Shown: piece after piece, positions 39,218 to 47,316 of the stretch
How positions within the stretch are numbered: position 1 is the stretch's first letter
How the letters are laid out: every line of letters begins with the position of its first letter
NCBI GenBank assembly: GCA_001783215.1
Contig: MFRA01000006.1
Location: 1 to 57,967, forward strand
DNA length: 57,967 bases
From: Candidatus Magasanikbacteria bacterium RIFOXYD1_FULL_40_23
GTDB taxonomy: Bacteria > Patescibacteriota > Patescibacteriia > Magasanikbacterales > GWA2-37-8
Reading direction: 5' to 3'
Translations under genes and position numbers: made by a program
Notes under the pieces: model-generated
Told to the model about the DNA's origin: nothing
Databases searched by the model: none
Seen by the model: only the letters and a program-made list of their open reading frames with translations

Positions 39218-40219
39218 ATGCTTAATTTAGCAATCAATGGATTTGGTAGAATTGGCCGACAAGCTTTCAAAGTCGCCTTTGGCAGGAAAGGTGCAAAAGT
39301 TATTGGTATCAATGATTTGACCGATACCAAAACTTTGGCGCATTTACTTAAATACGACACAGCTTACGGTAAATACGATAAGCAAGTTAGTTTTGATGAA
39401 AAAAATATTATTGTAGATGGTGAAAAAATTCCGGTGTTTGCCGAGAAGGATCCTAGTGCTTTGCCGTGGGCAAAATTAAAAGTAGATGTAGTGTTAGAGT
39501 GTACTGGCAGATTTACAGACAAAACTGGAGCAGAGCTGCACCTAAAAGCTGGTGCTAAAAAAGTAGTAATTAGTGCTCCGGCCAAAGGTGGCGATGTGCC
39601 TACCTATGTTCGCGCAGTAAATTGTGCTAAATGCAAAACAGAAGAATCTACCGTGATAAACAATGCATCGTGTACTACCAATAGTATTGGTCCGGTAATG
39701 GCTGTACTAAACGAAAAGTTTGGAATAGAAAAAGCAATGATGACCACTGCTCATGGGTATACTGCCGACCAGAATTTGCAAGATGGTCCACACAGAGACT
39801 TGCGCCGAGCTAGAGCAGCTGCCGAAAATATTGTACCAACTACTACTGGTGCGGCTATTGCTGTTACCGAAGTTATCCCGGCAATTTCTGGAGTATTTGA
39901 TGGTTTGGCTTTGCGTGTGCCAGTGCCAACAGTTTCTGTATCGGACATGACAGTGTTGTTAAAAAAAGATGTTACAAAAGAAGAAATTAACCAGGCCATG
40001 ATAGATGCAAGCAAGACAGATAGGTTTGCCGGCGTACTTACAACCACTACCGAACAATTAGTATCATCCGATTTTATCGGCGATACGCATTCTGCGATTG
40101 TGGATCTAAGTCTTACAAACGTAGTTGGTGGAAATTTGGTAAAAGTGGTCGCTTGGTATGATAACGAAACTGGTTATGCAAATAGGTTGGTAGAGATTGC
40201 GGAATTGTACACTTCCTAA
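39218..40219 (+). CDS. gap: Glyceraldehyde-3-phosphate dehydrogenase, type I
   Basis: 333 residues. The NAD-binding N-terminus is LNLAINGFGRIGRQAFKVAF; the catalytic motif NASCTTNSIGPV contains the active-site Cys; the usual HGYTADQNLQDGPHRDLRRARAAAENIVPTTTGAA and WYDNETGYANRLVEI follow. It oxidises glyceraldehyde-3-phosphate to 1,3-bisphosphoglycerate, the step before pgk, which is encoded 5 kb downstream. No SD (ACTTAGT-ATG). Confidence 0.97.
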   Translation: MLNLAINGFGRIGRQAFKVAFGRKGAKVIGINDLTDTKTLAHLLKYDTAYGKYDKQVSFDEKNIIVDGEKIPVFAEKDPSALPWAKLKVDVVLECTGRFTDKTGAELHLKAGAKKVVISAPAKGGDVPTYVRAVNCAKCKTEESTVINNASCTTNSIGPVMAVLNEKFGIEKAMMTTAHGYTADQNLQDGPHRDLRRARAAAENIVPTTTGAAIAVTEVIPAISGVFDGLALRVPVPTVSVSDMTVLLKKDVTKEEINQAMIDASKTDRFAGVLTTTTEQLVSSDFIGDTHSAIVDLSLTNVVGGNLVKVVAWYDNETGYANRLVEIAELYTS

Positions 40220-40227
40220 TTAATTTT

Positions 40228-40650
40228 ATGGATCAAGAGCTCGGTCAAAAAAAGTTTTTTATTCCCAGTAAAAAATGGTGGTTTATTCTGCAATGCGGGA
40301 TGATTTTGGTTTTATTTATAGTAGGCTTGATCAGAGGAGGAGATATTATCATTCTATCTCACCGAATAGCTGAAGCCCTGCTTGGTTTAGCCGTGCTTAT
40401 AATTGGTTATCCGTGGGGCGTTTATTTTTTGTTTTTTCCCGATCGCCATAACATTGGGAGTGTCGGCTCACGTTTTTATATTTTAATAGCTTTAAGCATT
40501 GTTTATTATATATCATTTTTTGTTATTATTAATTATGTTTACAAATACAAAAAGTTTGCAAGATTGCTTGCCTTAGCGTTACTATTAGCAATGTTACTCA
40601 ATTTTGCAGGCTGTGTCAGAGTTGTTGATATTCCTTTAATTATTACATAA
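40228..40650 (+). CDS. Uncharacterised four-helix membrane protein
   Basis: 140 residues. A short polar N-terminus (MDQELGQKKFFIPSKKWW) is followed by four hydrophobic helices (about 19-36, 43-70, 85-104 and 108-128) and a C-terminal FAGCVRVVDIPLIIT. It lies tightly between gap (8 bp) and aspS (1 bp) in the same orientation, with AT-rich core-type codons, so it is probably a genuine member of that transcript. The family is not recognised and no function is proposed. Confidence 0.7.
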   Translation: MDQELGQKKFFIPSKKWWFILQCGMILVLFIVGLIRGGDIIILSHRIAEALLGLAVLIIGYPWGVYFLFFPDRHNIGSVGSRFYILIALSIVYYISFFVIINYVYKYKKFARLLALALLLAMLLNFAGCVRVVDIPLIIT

Positions 40651-40651
40651 T

Positions 40652-42040
40652 ATGAATCGTATTCTAACAGCTGAAACAACAGACAAGGTGGGGCAGGAGG
40701 TAGTTCTCAAAGGTTGGGTCAACGCTCGCCGTAACATGGGCAAGATAGTCTTTTTGGATTTACGTGATCGTGGCGGAATTGTGCAGGTAGTAGGTGTGCC
40801 AAGCGAATTAGATGAGGCATCAAACGAAAGTTTGGGAGCAGTTCGTCCGGAGTGGGTGTTACAAATCAAAGGCATCGTAAAAGAGCGTGGTGAAAAACAA
40901 AAAAATCCAGATATGCCAACTGGTACGATAGAAATCTTGATGAAGGAATTGGTAGTGCTCAACACCGCCGAAACTCCGCCGTTTGAAATAGATAAAGATA
41001 CCAGAATAATAAACGAAGAATTGCGCCTGAAGTATCGCTATTTGGATTTGCGCTCAGAGCGAATGTTAAAAAATTTAATTTTGCGCGATAAAGTAGAAGC
41101 TTTTTTTCGTGAATATTTGCACGCCAAAAATTTTATTGAAGTAGAAACTCCAAATTTAACCAAAGGTACCCCAGAAGGCTCGCGTGAATTTTTGGTTCCA
41201 TCTCGTGTGCACTCTGGCAAAATGTATGTACTTCCACAGTCACCACAGCAATTTAAACAATTGCTTATGGTGGGTGGTGTAGAAAAGTATTTCCAAGTAG
41301 CCAGATGTTTCCGAGACGAAGATCAGCGCGGAGACAGACAACCGGAATTTACCCAACTTGATTTGGAGATGAGTTTTGTAGAGCAAGAAGATGTTTTAAA
41401 TTTGGTAGAAGGTATGATGGTAGAGCTGGTTGCCAAAGTAGCTCCAGAAAAAAAGATTCAAACTGTTCCGTTCCCACGCATTAGTTATAAAGAAGCAATG
41501 GAAAAATATAACAGCGACAAGCCGGATTTGCGCGAAGACAAAAATGATCCAAATTTATTTGCTTTTGAATGGGTAGTAGATTTTCCAATGTTTGAAAAAG
41601 CAGATGATGGTTCGGTGCAAGCAGTGCACCATCCGTTTACTTCTCCGCGCGCAGAGGATATGGGCAAGCTTGAATCCGATCCGTTTAGTGTTCGTGCCAA
41701 CGCCTATGATTTGGTTCTTAACGGCAACGAAATTTTTGGCGGCAGTATTCGTATCCATAAACGTGAATTACAAAATAAAGTATTTGAATTGCTTGGGTTG
41801 GATGAAAAAACAATCCAAGAACGTTTTGGTCATATGCTAGAAGCGTTTACTTTTGGCGCGCCTCCACATGGCGGTATTGCTTCCGGCATAGATCGTATCC
41901 TGATGATTCTTGCCAACGAAGAAAATATTCGTGAAGTAATTCCATTTCCAAAGACTGGTGATGCTCGCGATCTTATGATGAATGCGCCATCGGAAATGCC
42001 AGACAAAGCCCTAAAAGATGTACATATACGATTAGATTAA
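40652..42040 (+). CDS. aspS: Aspartyl-tRNA synthetase lacking the GAD insertion
   Basis: 462 residues. The N-terminal OB anticodon-binding domain (VLKGWVNARRNMGKIVFLDLRDRGGIVQVV) and the class II core are of bacterial type: motif 2 FRDEDQRGDRQPEFTQLDLEMSF, then HHPFTSPR and motif 3 GIASGIDRILMIL. In ordinary bacterial AspRS (about 590 residues) roughly 130 residues of GAD domain follow the SDKPDLR segment. Here SDKPDLR (about residue 284) is followed after about 10 residues by FAFEWVVDFPMFE, so the GAD domain is absent. Whether the enzyme also charges tRNA-Asn cannot be told from this window. Confidence 0.95.
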   Translation: MNRILTAETTDKVGQEVVLKGWVNARRNMGKIVFLDLRDRGGIVQVVGVPSELDEASNESLGAVRPEWVLQIKGIVKERGEKQKNPDMPTGTIEILMKELVVLNTAETPPFEIDKDTRIINEELRLKYRYLDLRSERMLKNLILRDKVEAFFREYLHAKNFIEVETPNLTKGTPEGSREFLVPSRVHSGKMYVLPQSPQQFKQLLMVGGVEKYFQVARCFRDEDQRGDRQPEFTQLDLEMSFVEQEDVLNLVEGMMVELVAKVAPEKKIQTVPFPRISYKEAMEKYNSDKPDLREDKNDPNLFAFEWVVDFPMFEKADDGSVQAVHHPFTSPRAEDMGKLESDPFSVRANAYDLVLNGNEIFGGSIRIHKRELQNKVFELLGLDEKTIQERFGHMLEAFTFGAPPHGGIASGIDRILMILANEENIREVIPFPKTGDARDLMMNAPSEMPDKALKDVHIRLD

Positions 42041-42048
42041 ATTAAAAA

Positions 42049-42078
42049 ACGACTAATGATCAAAGGATCATTAGTCGT
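42049..42078. terminator. Perfect hairpin between aspS and a convergent orphan gene
   Basis: ACGACTAATGATC-AAAG-GATCATTAGTCGT, 13-bp perfect stem. There is no long T-run on the plus side; it may serve both convergent genes. Confidence 0.7.
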
Positions 42079-42097
42079 TGCGCGGTTGTTGTATATG

Positions 42098-42487
42098 TTA
42101 CAATTTAAGCACTATTCCGAAAAAAAGGCGTAGAATAAGAAATGGTACGATCATCATGATTGCTCGATTGAACAGGATTTGTCCAACGGGCACAGAAGAT
42201 CCCTTGAATATTTTTTTACTGTCAGTATATGACCAGACAAACGGAGCGAGCAGGGCGATACAACTAGCATCGGCCAAATTTTCCGGCAAGTCTAGTAAGT
42301 GGATTACTAGTGTGTAAACTGCCATAATTACACCGAAAGTAATCCATGAGAAATCTATCCAAAAATTAAGTGAGCGGTGGCGCTTATAGGTTTCTGCGTT
42401 GTATGCCGTTTTTTCCAGACGGGAAATGAACCAGCAGAAACCCAGTGCCATTAAGCCTAATGTGCAGGTTGCAACTAAAAAGAGCAT
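42098..42487 (-). CDS. Orphan four-helix membrane protein with strong SD
   Basis: 129 residues. Start ATG at 42487 with GAGGAGG 5-6 nt upstream and a promoter 40 bp before. Hydrophobic segments lie at about 2-20 (LFLVATCTLGLMALGFCWF), 44-67, 76-88 and 104-126. Charged loops are RLEKTAYNAETYKRHRS and TDSKKIFKGSSVP. No family recognised. It is a single gene between aspS and scpA, transcribed against them. The strong SD and promoter mark it as one of the orphan units. Confidence 0.72.
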   Translation of the reverse strand: MLFLVATCTLGLMALGFCWFISRLEKTAYNAETYKRHRSLNFWIDFSWITFGVIMAVYTLVIHLLDLPENLADASCIALLAPFVWSYTDSKKIFKGSSVPVGQILFNRAIMMIVPFLILRLFFGIVLKL

Positions 42488-42527
42488 GCCTTCCTCCTCG
42501 AGGGGTTAGTCGATATCGAGCAAAATA

Positions 42528-42555
42528 ATCCTATCAATTATATCACTTTTGTCAA
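42528..42555 (-). promoter_or_regulatory. Promoter of the 42098 gene, abutting scpA
   Basis: On the minus strand: TTGACA (42550-42555), 16-bp spacer, TAGGAT (42528-42533). The -35 box is only 8 bp from the scpA start codon on the other strand. Confidence 0.8.
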
Positions 42556-42563
42556 GCACTAAC

Positions 42564-43259
42564 ATGTCTACAGAATTAAAACTGGAAAAATTTGAAGGTC
42601 CGCTGGATTTGCTTTTACAACTGATTGATCAGGAAAAGATGGATATCAGCGAAATTGCCCTGTCCAAAATAACAGAGCAGTTTTTTTCTTATTTAGATAC
42701 GCTCGAGAAAAATAGACCAGAAGAATTAGCAGATTTTTTGGTGGTAGCAGCCAGACTCATCTTCCTAAAATCTCATAATTTGCTACAATATGTAAATCCG
42801 CAAGAAGAAGATAATGGTCCGGCGCTCGCAGATCAACTAAAGTTGTATAAGCAGTATGTAGAAGCTAGTAAAACTATAAATATTTTATGGCAAGCTGGCA
42901 GAGTTGCTTATGGCAGAATAGAGCCGCCAATAAAAAATAAAGAGTTTGTAATGCCAGCCAACGCAGACAAAAATAGTCTGTATAATTCCATAATGTTTTT
43001 GCTCGCTCGTTTGAAGCCGGTTGAGCCATTGCCAAAAGTAAGCATAGACCACTCGGTATCAGTAAAACAAAAAATAGATAGTATTCGTCATTTTTTGAAA
43101 AGTAATAAAGAATTTAGCTTTAAACATTTATTATCTTCGGCCAAAAATAAAACAGAAGTAATAGTAAATTTTTTGGCGGTGCTGGAACTAGTAAAAGAAA
43201 AATCAATAATGGTAAAGCAAACATTGGCTTTTGAAGATATGTTAATTGTGAAGAGATAA
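42564..43259 (+). CDS. scpA: Segregation and condensation protein A
   Basis: 231 residues from ATG 42564 (a TTG at 42549 is in frame but lies in the divergent promoter). ScpA kleisin signature: LEKFEGPLDLLLQLIDQEKMDISEIALSKITEQFFSYL, then DFLVVAARLIFLKSHNLL. The C-terminal winged-helix half (VSVKQKIDSIRHFL...FLAVLELVKEKSIMVKQ) binds the SMC head. With ScpB and SMC it organises the chromosome. Followed after 4 bp by scpB. Confidence 0.95.
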   Translation: MSTELKLEKFEGPLDLLLQLIDQEKMDISEIALSKITEQFFSYLDTLEKNRPEELADFLVVAARLIFLKSHNLLQYVNPQEEDNGPALADQLKLYKQYVEASKTINILWQAGRVAYGRIEPPIKNKEFVMPANADKNSLYNSIMFLLARLKPVEPLPKVSIDHSVSVKQKIDSIRHFLKSNKEFSFKHLLSSAKNKTEVIVNFLAVLELVKEKSIMVKQTLAFEDMLIVKR

Positions 43260-43263
43260 ATAT

Positions 43264-43797
43264 ATGTCTATCCAATCCAAAATCGAATCAATTTTATTTG
43301 TAGCTTCCAAGCCTCTTCAGGCCAAAAAAATCGCCTCTATTTTGAAATCCAAAGAAGTAGAAGTAAATGATGCTTTGCAAGCGTTGCAATCAAAATATAA
43401 CGGAGAAGATTCCGGAGTAGTTTTGATAAAAAATAATGATGAGTGGCAAATGGCAGCCAATCCAGATAACAGGCAAGAGGCAGAAAATTTTATGAAGGCC
43501 GAAGTATCTGGAGAACTTACTAGGCCACAGCTAGAAACACTGACAGTTGTTTCTTATTGCGGACCAATTACCAAGCCAGAGTTGGAGCAAATCAGAGGTG
43601 TAAATTGCAGTCTTATTTTACGCAACCTAATGCTTCGAGGTTTGGTAAAAGAAAACGAAGACGTAACTAATTTGTTGCCTACGTACGAAACTACTATGGA
43701 GTACCTCCGCCATATGGGTATAAATAGTCTAGAAGAATTGCCAAACTACAGCGAACTTCATGCTCATCCGTATATAACTAGTATTAATCAAGAGTAA
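43264..43797 (+). CDS. scpB: Segregation and condensation protein B
   Basis: 177 residues with two winged-helix domains: SIQSKIESILFVASKPLQAKKIASILK at the start, GVVLIKNNDEWQMAANPD, then RPQLETLTVVSYCGPITKPELEQIRGVNCSLILRNLMLRGLVKE. This is the ScpB consensus for binding the ScpA centre. Directly downstream of scpA and 13 bp before the carboxypeptidase gene, implying one transcript. SD-less. Confidence 0.95.
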   Translation: MSIQSKIESILFVASKPLQAKKIASILKSKEVEVNDALQALQSKYNGEDSGVVLIKNNDEWQMAANPDNRQEAENFMKAEVSGELTRPQLETLTVVSYCGPITKPELEQIRGVNCSLILRNLMLRGLVKENEDVTNLLPTYETTMEYLRHMGINSLEELPNYSELHAHPYITSINQE

Positions 43798-43810
43798 TCA
43801 GTTTTTGCTT

Positions 43811-44824
43811 ATGCCTAGCAAGTTATCAGATTTTTTATCGTCTTTCGGCATGATGCTTGCCGGTGTTTTATTGTTATTTTTTTCTACCGTATATTTTTCT
43901 CCAGAGAGAAATTTTTCTTTTCTTAAGTTTCCGGCCAGTGGTAATAGAACCCAAATTGGCGGGGATATTTCTCTCGAAAGTTTGCCGGTAAGCAAACCAA
44001 CCATTCCGCTTATTAAAGATGGGCAGGCTAAATTTTCTGGCACTCTCACAGCTGTCTCGGCCATAGTAGTTGATTCCAAAACCAAGACTGTTTTATTTAA
44101 TAAAAACTCCAACGAAATTAGATCTCTTGCCAGCATTACCAAACTAATGACGGCCATGGTGTTGCTTGATCTTCCGATAGACTGGAGTTCTACAGCGGTG
44201 ATTTCTAGTGAAGATATGGCTGGTGATCATCATGTAGAAGTGGGGGAAAAGTATACTTTAGAGGACCTTTGGCATGTGGCGCTTATCGGATCTTCCAATA
44301 CTGCCATCAATGCTTTGGTGCGAAGTAGTGGTCTAAAAGAGGAGCAATTTGTGGCGTTGATGAATAAAAAAGCGCAAGACCTACGTATTTCTTCTGCGCG
44401 TTTTATCGAACCGACTGGTTTGTCGGAAAGAAATATGGCTAGCGGACTCGATACAGCCAGACTTCTTATAGATGCTTTAAAATTTGATAAAATTTATTCT
44501 ACAGTGCAAGTTGCCGAGTATTATGCTCATCCATTTGGTAGTAAAGCCAAAAGAGTTTGGACAACCAATTGGCTGCTCACCGATTGGATTCCAAATAATT
44601 TTAAAATGGAAAATATAGCAGGTAAGACTGGGTATATAGATAGTTCCGGGTACAATTTTGCCGTAAGTTTAAGTAATGAAAAAAAACATGTTATTACAGT
44701 TGTGGTATTGGGTGCTAGCACAAATGAAGGTAGATTTGGAGAGGCGAGAGATTTGGCAGAGTGGACATTTAAAAATTATCTGTGGCCGGACGATTCTGGG
44801 TACAACGACTTAACTTCAAATTAA
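43811..44824 (+). CDS. Serine-type D-Ala-D-Ala carboxypeptidase (peptidase S11)
   Basis: About 337 residues. An N-terminal membrane helix (MMLAGVLLLFFSTVYF) is followed by the penicilloyl-serine transferase domain. Active-site motifs: SITKLMTAMVL (SxxK), SSNTAINAL (SxN) and KTGYIDSSGYNF (KTG). The sequence VVDSKTKTVLFNKNSNEIRSLASITKLM is typical of DacA/DacF/DacB-like enzymes, which trim the terminal D-Ala of stem peptides. No separate C-terminal PBP5 domain is present. Start chosen at ATG 43811 rather than TTG 43805. Confidence 0.92.
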   Translation: MPSKLSDFLSSFGMMLAGVLLLFFSTVYFSPERNFSFLKFPASGNRTQIGGDISLESLPVSKPTIPLIKDGQAKFSGTLTAVSAIVVDSKTKTVLFNKNSNEIRSLASITKLMTAMVLLDLPIDWSSTAVISSEDMAGDHHVEVGEKYTLEDLWHVALIGSSNTAINALVRSSGLKEEQFVALMNKKAQDLRISSARFIEPTGLSERNMASGLDTARLLIDALKFDKIYSTVQVAEYYAHPFGSKAKRVWTTNWLLTDWIPNNFKMENIAGKTGYIDSSGYNFAVSLSNEKKHVITVVVLGASTNEGRFGEARDLAEWTFKNYLWPDDSGYNDLTSN

Positions 44825-44836
44825 TTTTTGAAAATT

Positions 44837-44870
44837 AAAAAAGAAATACTAAATAAAGTATTTCTTTTTT
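44837..44870. terminator. Terminator after scpAB-carboxypeptidase unit
   Basis: AAAAAAGAAATACT / AGTATTTCTTTTTT, perfect 14-bp stem. A GC-rich inverted repeat AGGCGC.GCC...GGC.GCGCCT follows at 44903-44928. Confidence 0.88.
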
Positions 44871-44960
44871 GTTTAAAAATTTAAATTATGATATAATATT
44901 TAGGCGCAGCCTTGTTTGGCCGCGCCTGTCTTGGTTCCGAGTTTCGAGCCTTGCTGATGG

Positions 44961-45080
44961 CTAGGAGTCGTTGAGCTTAGCCCAGAAGTTGGTGATTTTG
45001 TCCATCGACTGGTCGATCAGTTGATCGCAACGATTGTTGATCCACTCGATCGCCAGCAGAATGCTTTTCAGAATCTGCAT
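44961..45080 (-). CDS. 39-residue amphipathic orphan peptide
   Basis: A short frame on the minus strand: ATG at 45080 with AGGAGG 5 nt upstream, stop TAG at 44961-44963. It encodes 39 residues starting MQILKSILLAIEWINN and ending TNFWAKLNDS, with a hydrophobic/charged pattern of one amphipathic helix and one Cys. Codons mostly end in C/G. The consensus promoter, strong SD and GC-rich 3' inverted repeat argue that it is expressed. It fills the otherwise geneless interval 44825-45174. Whether it acts at a membrane, as a toxin, or as a small regulator cannot be said. Confidence 0.7.
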   Translation of the reverse strand: MQILKSILLAIEWINNRCDQLIDQSMDKITNFWAKLNDS

Positions 45081-45140
45081 CGGAACCTCCTGTCTAGAGT
45101 GGAGCGCCAACATAGCGCCCAAATTCATAGGTTAGCTACC

Positions 45141-45169
45141 AGTTTACTCCAATTTTGGTCTTTTGTCAA
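45141..45169 (-). promoter_or_regulatory. Promoter of the 39-residue peptide gene, abutting pgk
   Basis: On the minus strand: TTGACA (45164-45169), 17-bp spacer, TAAACT (45141-45146). The -35 box is 5 bp from the pgk ATG. Confidence 0.88.
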
Positions 45170-45174
45170 CGGTT

Positions 45175-46347
45175 ATGAATTTTAGATACGTTAAACAAAT
45201 TAGTGATTTATTTAAAAAAAACGTATTGGTACGTGTGGATTTTAATGTCCCTATAAAGAGCAAAACAGTTTTGGATAACTATAAAATAAAAAAGAGTTTA
45301 GCCACCATAAAATTTTTGGTAGAAAAAGGCGCTAAAGTTATCCTTGTTAGCCATCTAGGGCGTCCGGCGGGTACAGACAAAAAATTTAGCTTAAAACCTG
45401 TGGCCATAGAGTTGGGTAAATTTTTACAAAAAAAGATTCCTTTACTGGGTGTGACAGATTTAGCAAAAGTTAAAGTACAGGTTGCCAAATTATTGCCTGG
45501 TGCTGTGGTAATGTTAGAAAACATTCGTTTTGTTAAAGGAGAGATAGAAAATTCAGAAAAATTATCTAAAGACCTGGCCAATTTGGCGGACATATTTGTG
45601 CTAGATGGGTTTGCGGTTGCGCATAGGTCTGCGTCCTCTGTATCTGGGGTAGCCAAATATTTGCCAGCGTATGCGGGTTTATTACTGCAAGAAGAAATAG
45701 AAGGTCTGGACCAGGTGGTTAAAAAACCAAAAAAACCACTGGTCGCCGTGCTTGGCGGAATCAAAATGGAAACTAAAATTCCCGTATTAAAAAATTTATT
45801 ATCAAAAGCAAATTATATTTTGGTGGGTGGCGGAATAGTTAATACGTATTTGTGGGCGAAAGGTTATAAAGTTGGAAGTTCAATTGTAGATAAAAATTTT
45901 AAAAAAGAAATATTGCGATATTGTTCAAATAAAAAAGTTATTTTGCCGGTAGATGTAATTGTTGGGTCAAGTAATGGAAAAAAAGCCCAAGTGATTGATG
46001 TTAAAAAACTTAATTTAAAAAAAGATGTTGGAATTTTTGATATAGGTCCAAAAACTATCAGGTTGTTTGCCGGTTATATAAAAAAATCCAAAACGGTAGT
46101 TTGGAATGGTGCTATGGGTAATTTTGAACAGCATCCGTATGAGTATGGTACGCATTCTGTGGCGCATTTGGTAGCTTCTGTATCCAAGAGAAAAGCGTTC
46201 GGTGTGGCCGGTGGCGGAGAGACTGTTGAAGCATTAAAAAAATTACATTTACTAAGCGATGTTGATTTGGCTTCAACTGGAGGCGGATCTATGCTAGAAT
46301 ATCTAGGGGGGAATAAATTGCCAGGACTTGAAGTGTTAAAAAAGTAG
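45175..46347 (+). CDS. pgk: Phosphoglycerate kinase
   Basis: 390 residues from ATG 45175 (a TTG at 45163 is in frame but lies within the divergent -35 box). Standard PGK features: KNVLVRVDFNVPI, ILVSHLGRPAG, LLPGAVVMLENIRF, VLDGFAVAHRSASSVSG, LVAVLGGIKMETKIPVL, and the C-terminal FGVAGGGETVEALKKL...STGGGSMLEYLGGNKLPGLEVL. It makes ATP from 1,3-bisphosphoglycerate. Begins a run of lower-glycolysis genes. Confidence 0.96.
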   Translation: MNFRYVKQISDLFKKNVLVRVDFNVPIKSKTVLDNYKIKKSLATIKFLVEKGAKVILVSHLGRPAGTDKKFSLKPVAIELGKFLQKKIPLLGVTDLAKVKVQVAKLLPGAVVMLENIRFVKGEIENSEKLSKDLANLADIFVLDGFAVAHRSASSVSGVAKYLPAYAGLLLQEEIEGLDQVVKKPKKPLVAVLGGIKMETKIPVLKNLLSKANYILVGGGIVNTYLWAKGYKVGSSIVDKNFKKEILRYCSNKKVILPVDVIVGSSNGKKAQVIDVKKLNLKKDVGIFDIGPKTIRLFAGYIKKSKTVVWNGAMGNFEQHPYEYGTHSVAHLVASVSKRKAFGVAGGGETVEALKKLHLLSDVDLASTGGGSMLEYLGGNKLPGLEVLKK

Positions 46348-46385
46348 GTTAATATAATTAAATTAATTTTATTAAATCAAACCAT

Positions 46386-47219
46386 ATGGCTTTACCAACA
46401 GGCGGCAGTAAATTAGAACAAATGATAAAAGGTAATGTGGGCGCAGAACATGCTGGGCACCATTTTGGTAAGAAACTTACCATGACTTTGGTAGGTATCT
46501 TATTGGCATATTTAGTTGTTTATGTTGGCACTCTTATTCATAAAAACATGAAAGAGTACCAGTTTATTGGTAGGGCAGATCGTATGGAAAGAACAGTGGC
46601 AATAAATGGTTTTGGTAAAGTAAGTGGTAAAAATGATATTGCAGTTACAACAATTGGTTTTTCCAACACAGACAAAGATGTTTCCAAAGCTCAAGCAGAC
46701 AACAAAAAAGTAATGGATCAAATCTATATGGATTTGAAAGCTATGGGTATAGAAGAAAAAGATTTGCAAGGCAACTACAATATTTATCCAGATTATAATT
46801 ATACACAAGATAAGGGTCAGGAGTTAAAGGGCTATAGAGTATCCAATAGTCTAACTATTAAAATTAGAGATTTAAGCAAAGTAAGCGGCGTGTTGTCTTT
46901 GGCTGGAAAACATGGTGCCACCGAAGTAAACGGCCTAAGCTTCACTGTAGATGAACCAGAAAATTTAAAAGCCCAAGCTAGAGAAAAGGCTTTATCCGAC
47001 GCACAAGCAAAAGCTGCCAGCTTAGCTCAGAAGTTAGGCGTGCGTTTGGGTTCTATAATTAATTATAATGAATACGAAGGTCCAGATTATTCTTACCAAG
47101 CCAAGAATTTAGATTACGCTATGGGTATGGGTGGTGCTGGGTCGGCTCCGGCAGCAGTTCCAGGAGGCAGTATGGATATGAGTATGAATGTAAATATTAT
47201 CTACGAAATATTGCAGTAA
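46386..47219 (+). CDS. Membrane-anchored SIMPL (DUF541) domain protein
   Basis: 277 residues: a cytoplasmic N-terminus, one transmembrane helix (about 29-50, KLTMTLVGILLAYLVVYVGTL), then the SIMPL/DUF541 domain (RTVAINGFGKVSGKNDIAVTTIGFSN..., DLKAMGIEEKDLQGNYNIYPDY, YRVSNSLTIKIRDLSKVSGVL, EKALSDAQAKAASLAQKLGVRLG). SIMPL proteins form oligomeric rings in the envelope; function is poorly known. A Gly/Met/Ala-rich loop precedes the end. Placed between pgk and eno without an obvious metabolic link; a terminator follows. Confidence 0.88.
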   Translation: MALPTGGSKLEQMIKGNVGAEHAGHHFGKKLTMTLVGILLAYLVVYVGTLIHKNMKEYQFIGRADRMERTVAINGFGKVSGKNDIAVTTIGFSNTDKDVSKAQADNKKVMDQIYMDLKAMGIEEKDLQGNYNIYPDYNYTQDKGQELKGYRVSNSLTIKIRDLSKVSGVLSLAGKHGATEVNGLSFTVDEPENLKAQAREKALSDAQAKAASLAQKLGVRLGSIINYNEYEGPDYSYQAKNLDYAMGMGGAGSAPAAVPGGSMDMSMNVNIIYEILQ

Positions 47220-47229
47220 AAAAACATCT

Positions 47230-47269
47230 AAAAGAGCCCTATAAATCGTCAAGAAGGGGGCTCTTTTTT
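47230..47269 (+). terminator. Terminator after the SIMPL gene
   Basis: AAAAGAGCCC / GGGCTCTTTTTT with an 18-nt loop. Confidence 0.88.
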
Positions 47270-47316
47270 GTTTAAAGAGTATATGATATAATTGTTAAGA
47301 ATAAACTAACGTCCAT

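Noticed and set aside
42549-42563. TTG start for scpA, and likewise TTG 45163 for pgk
   Set aside because: These codons coincide with the -35 boxes of divergent promoters, and the downstream ATGs begin the conserved protein sequences.
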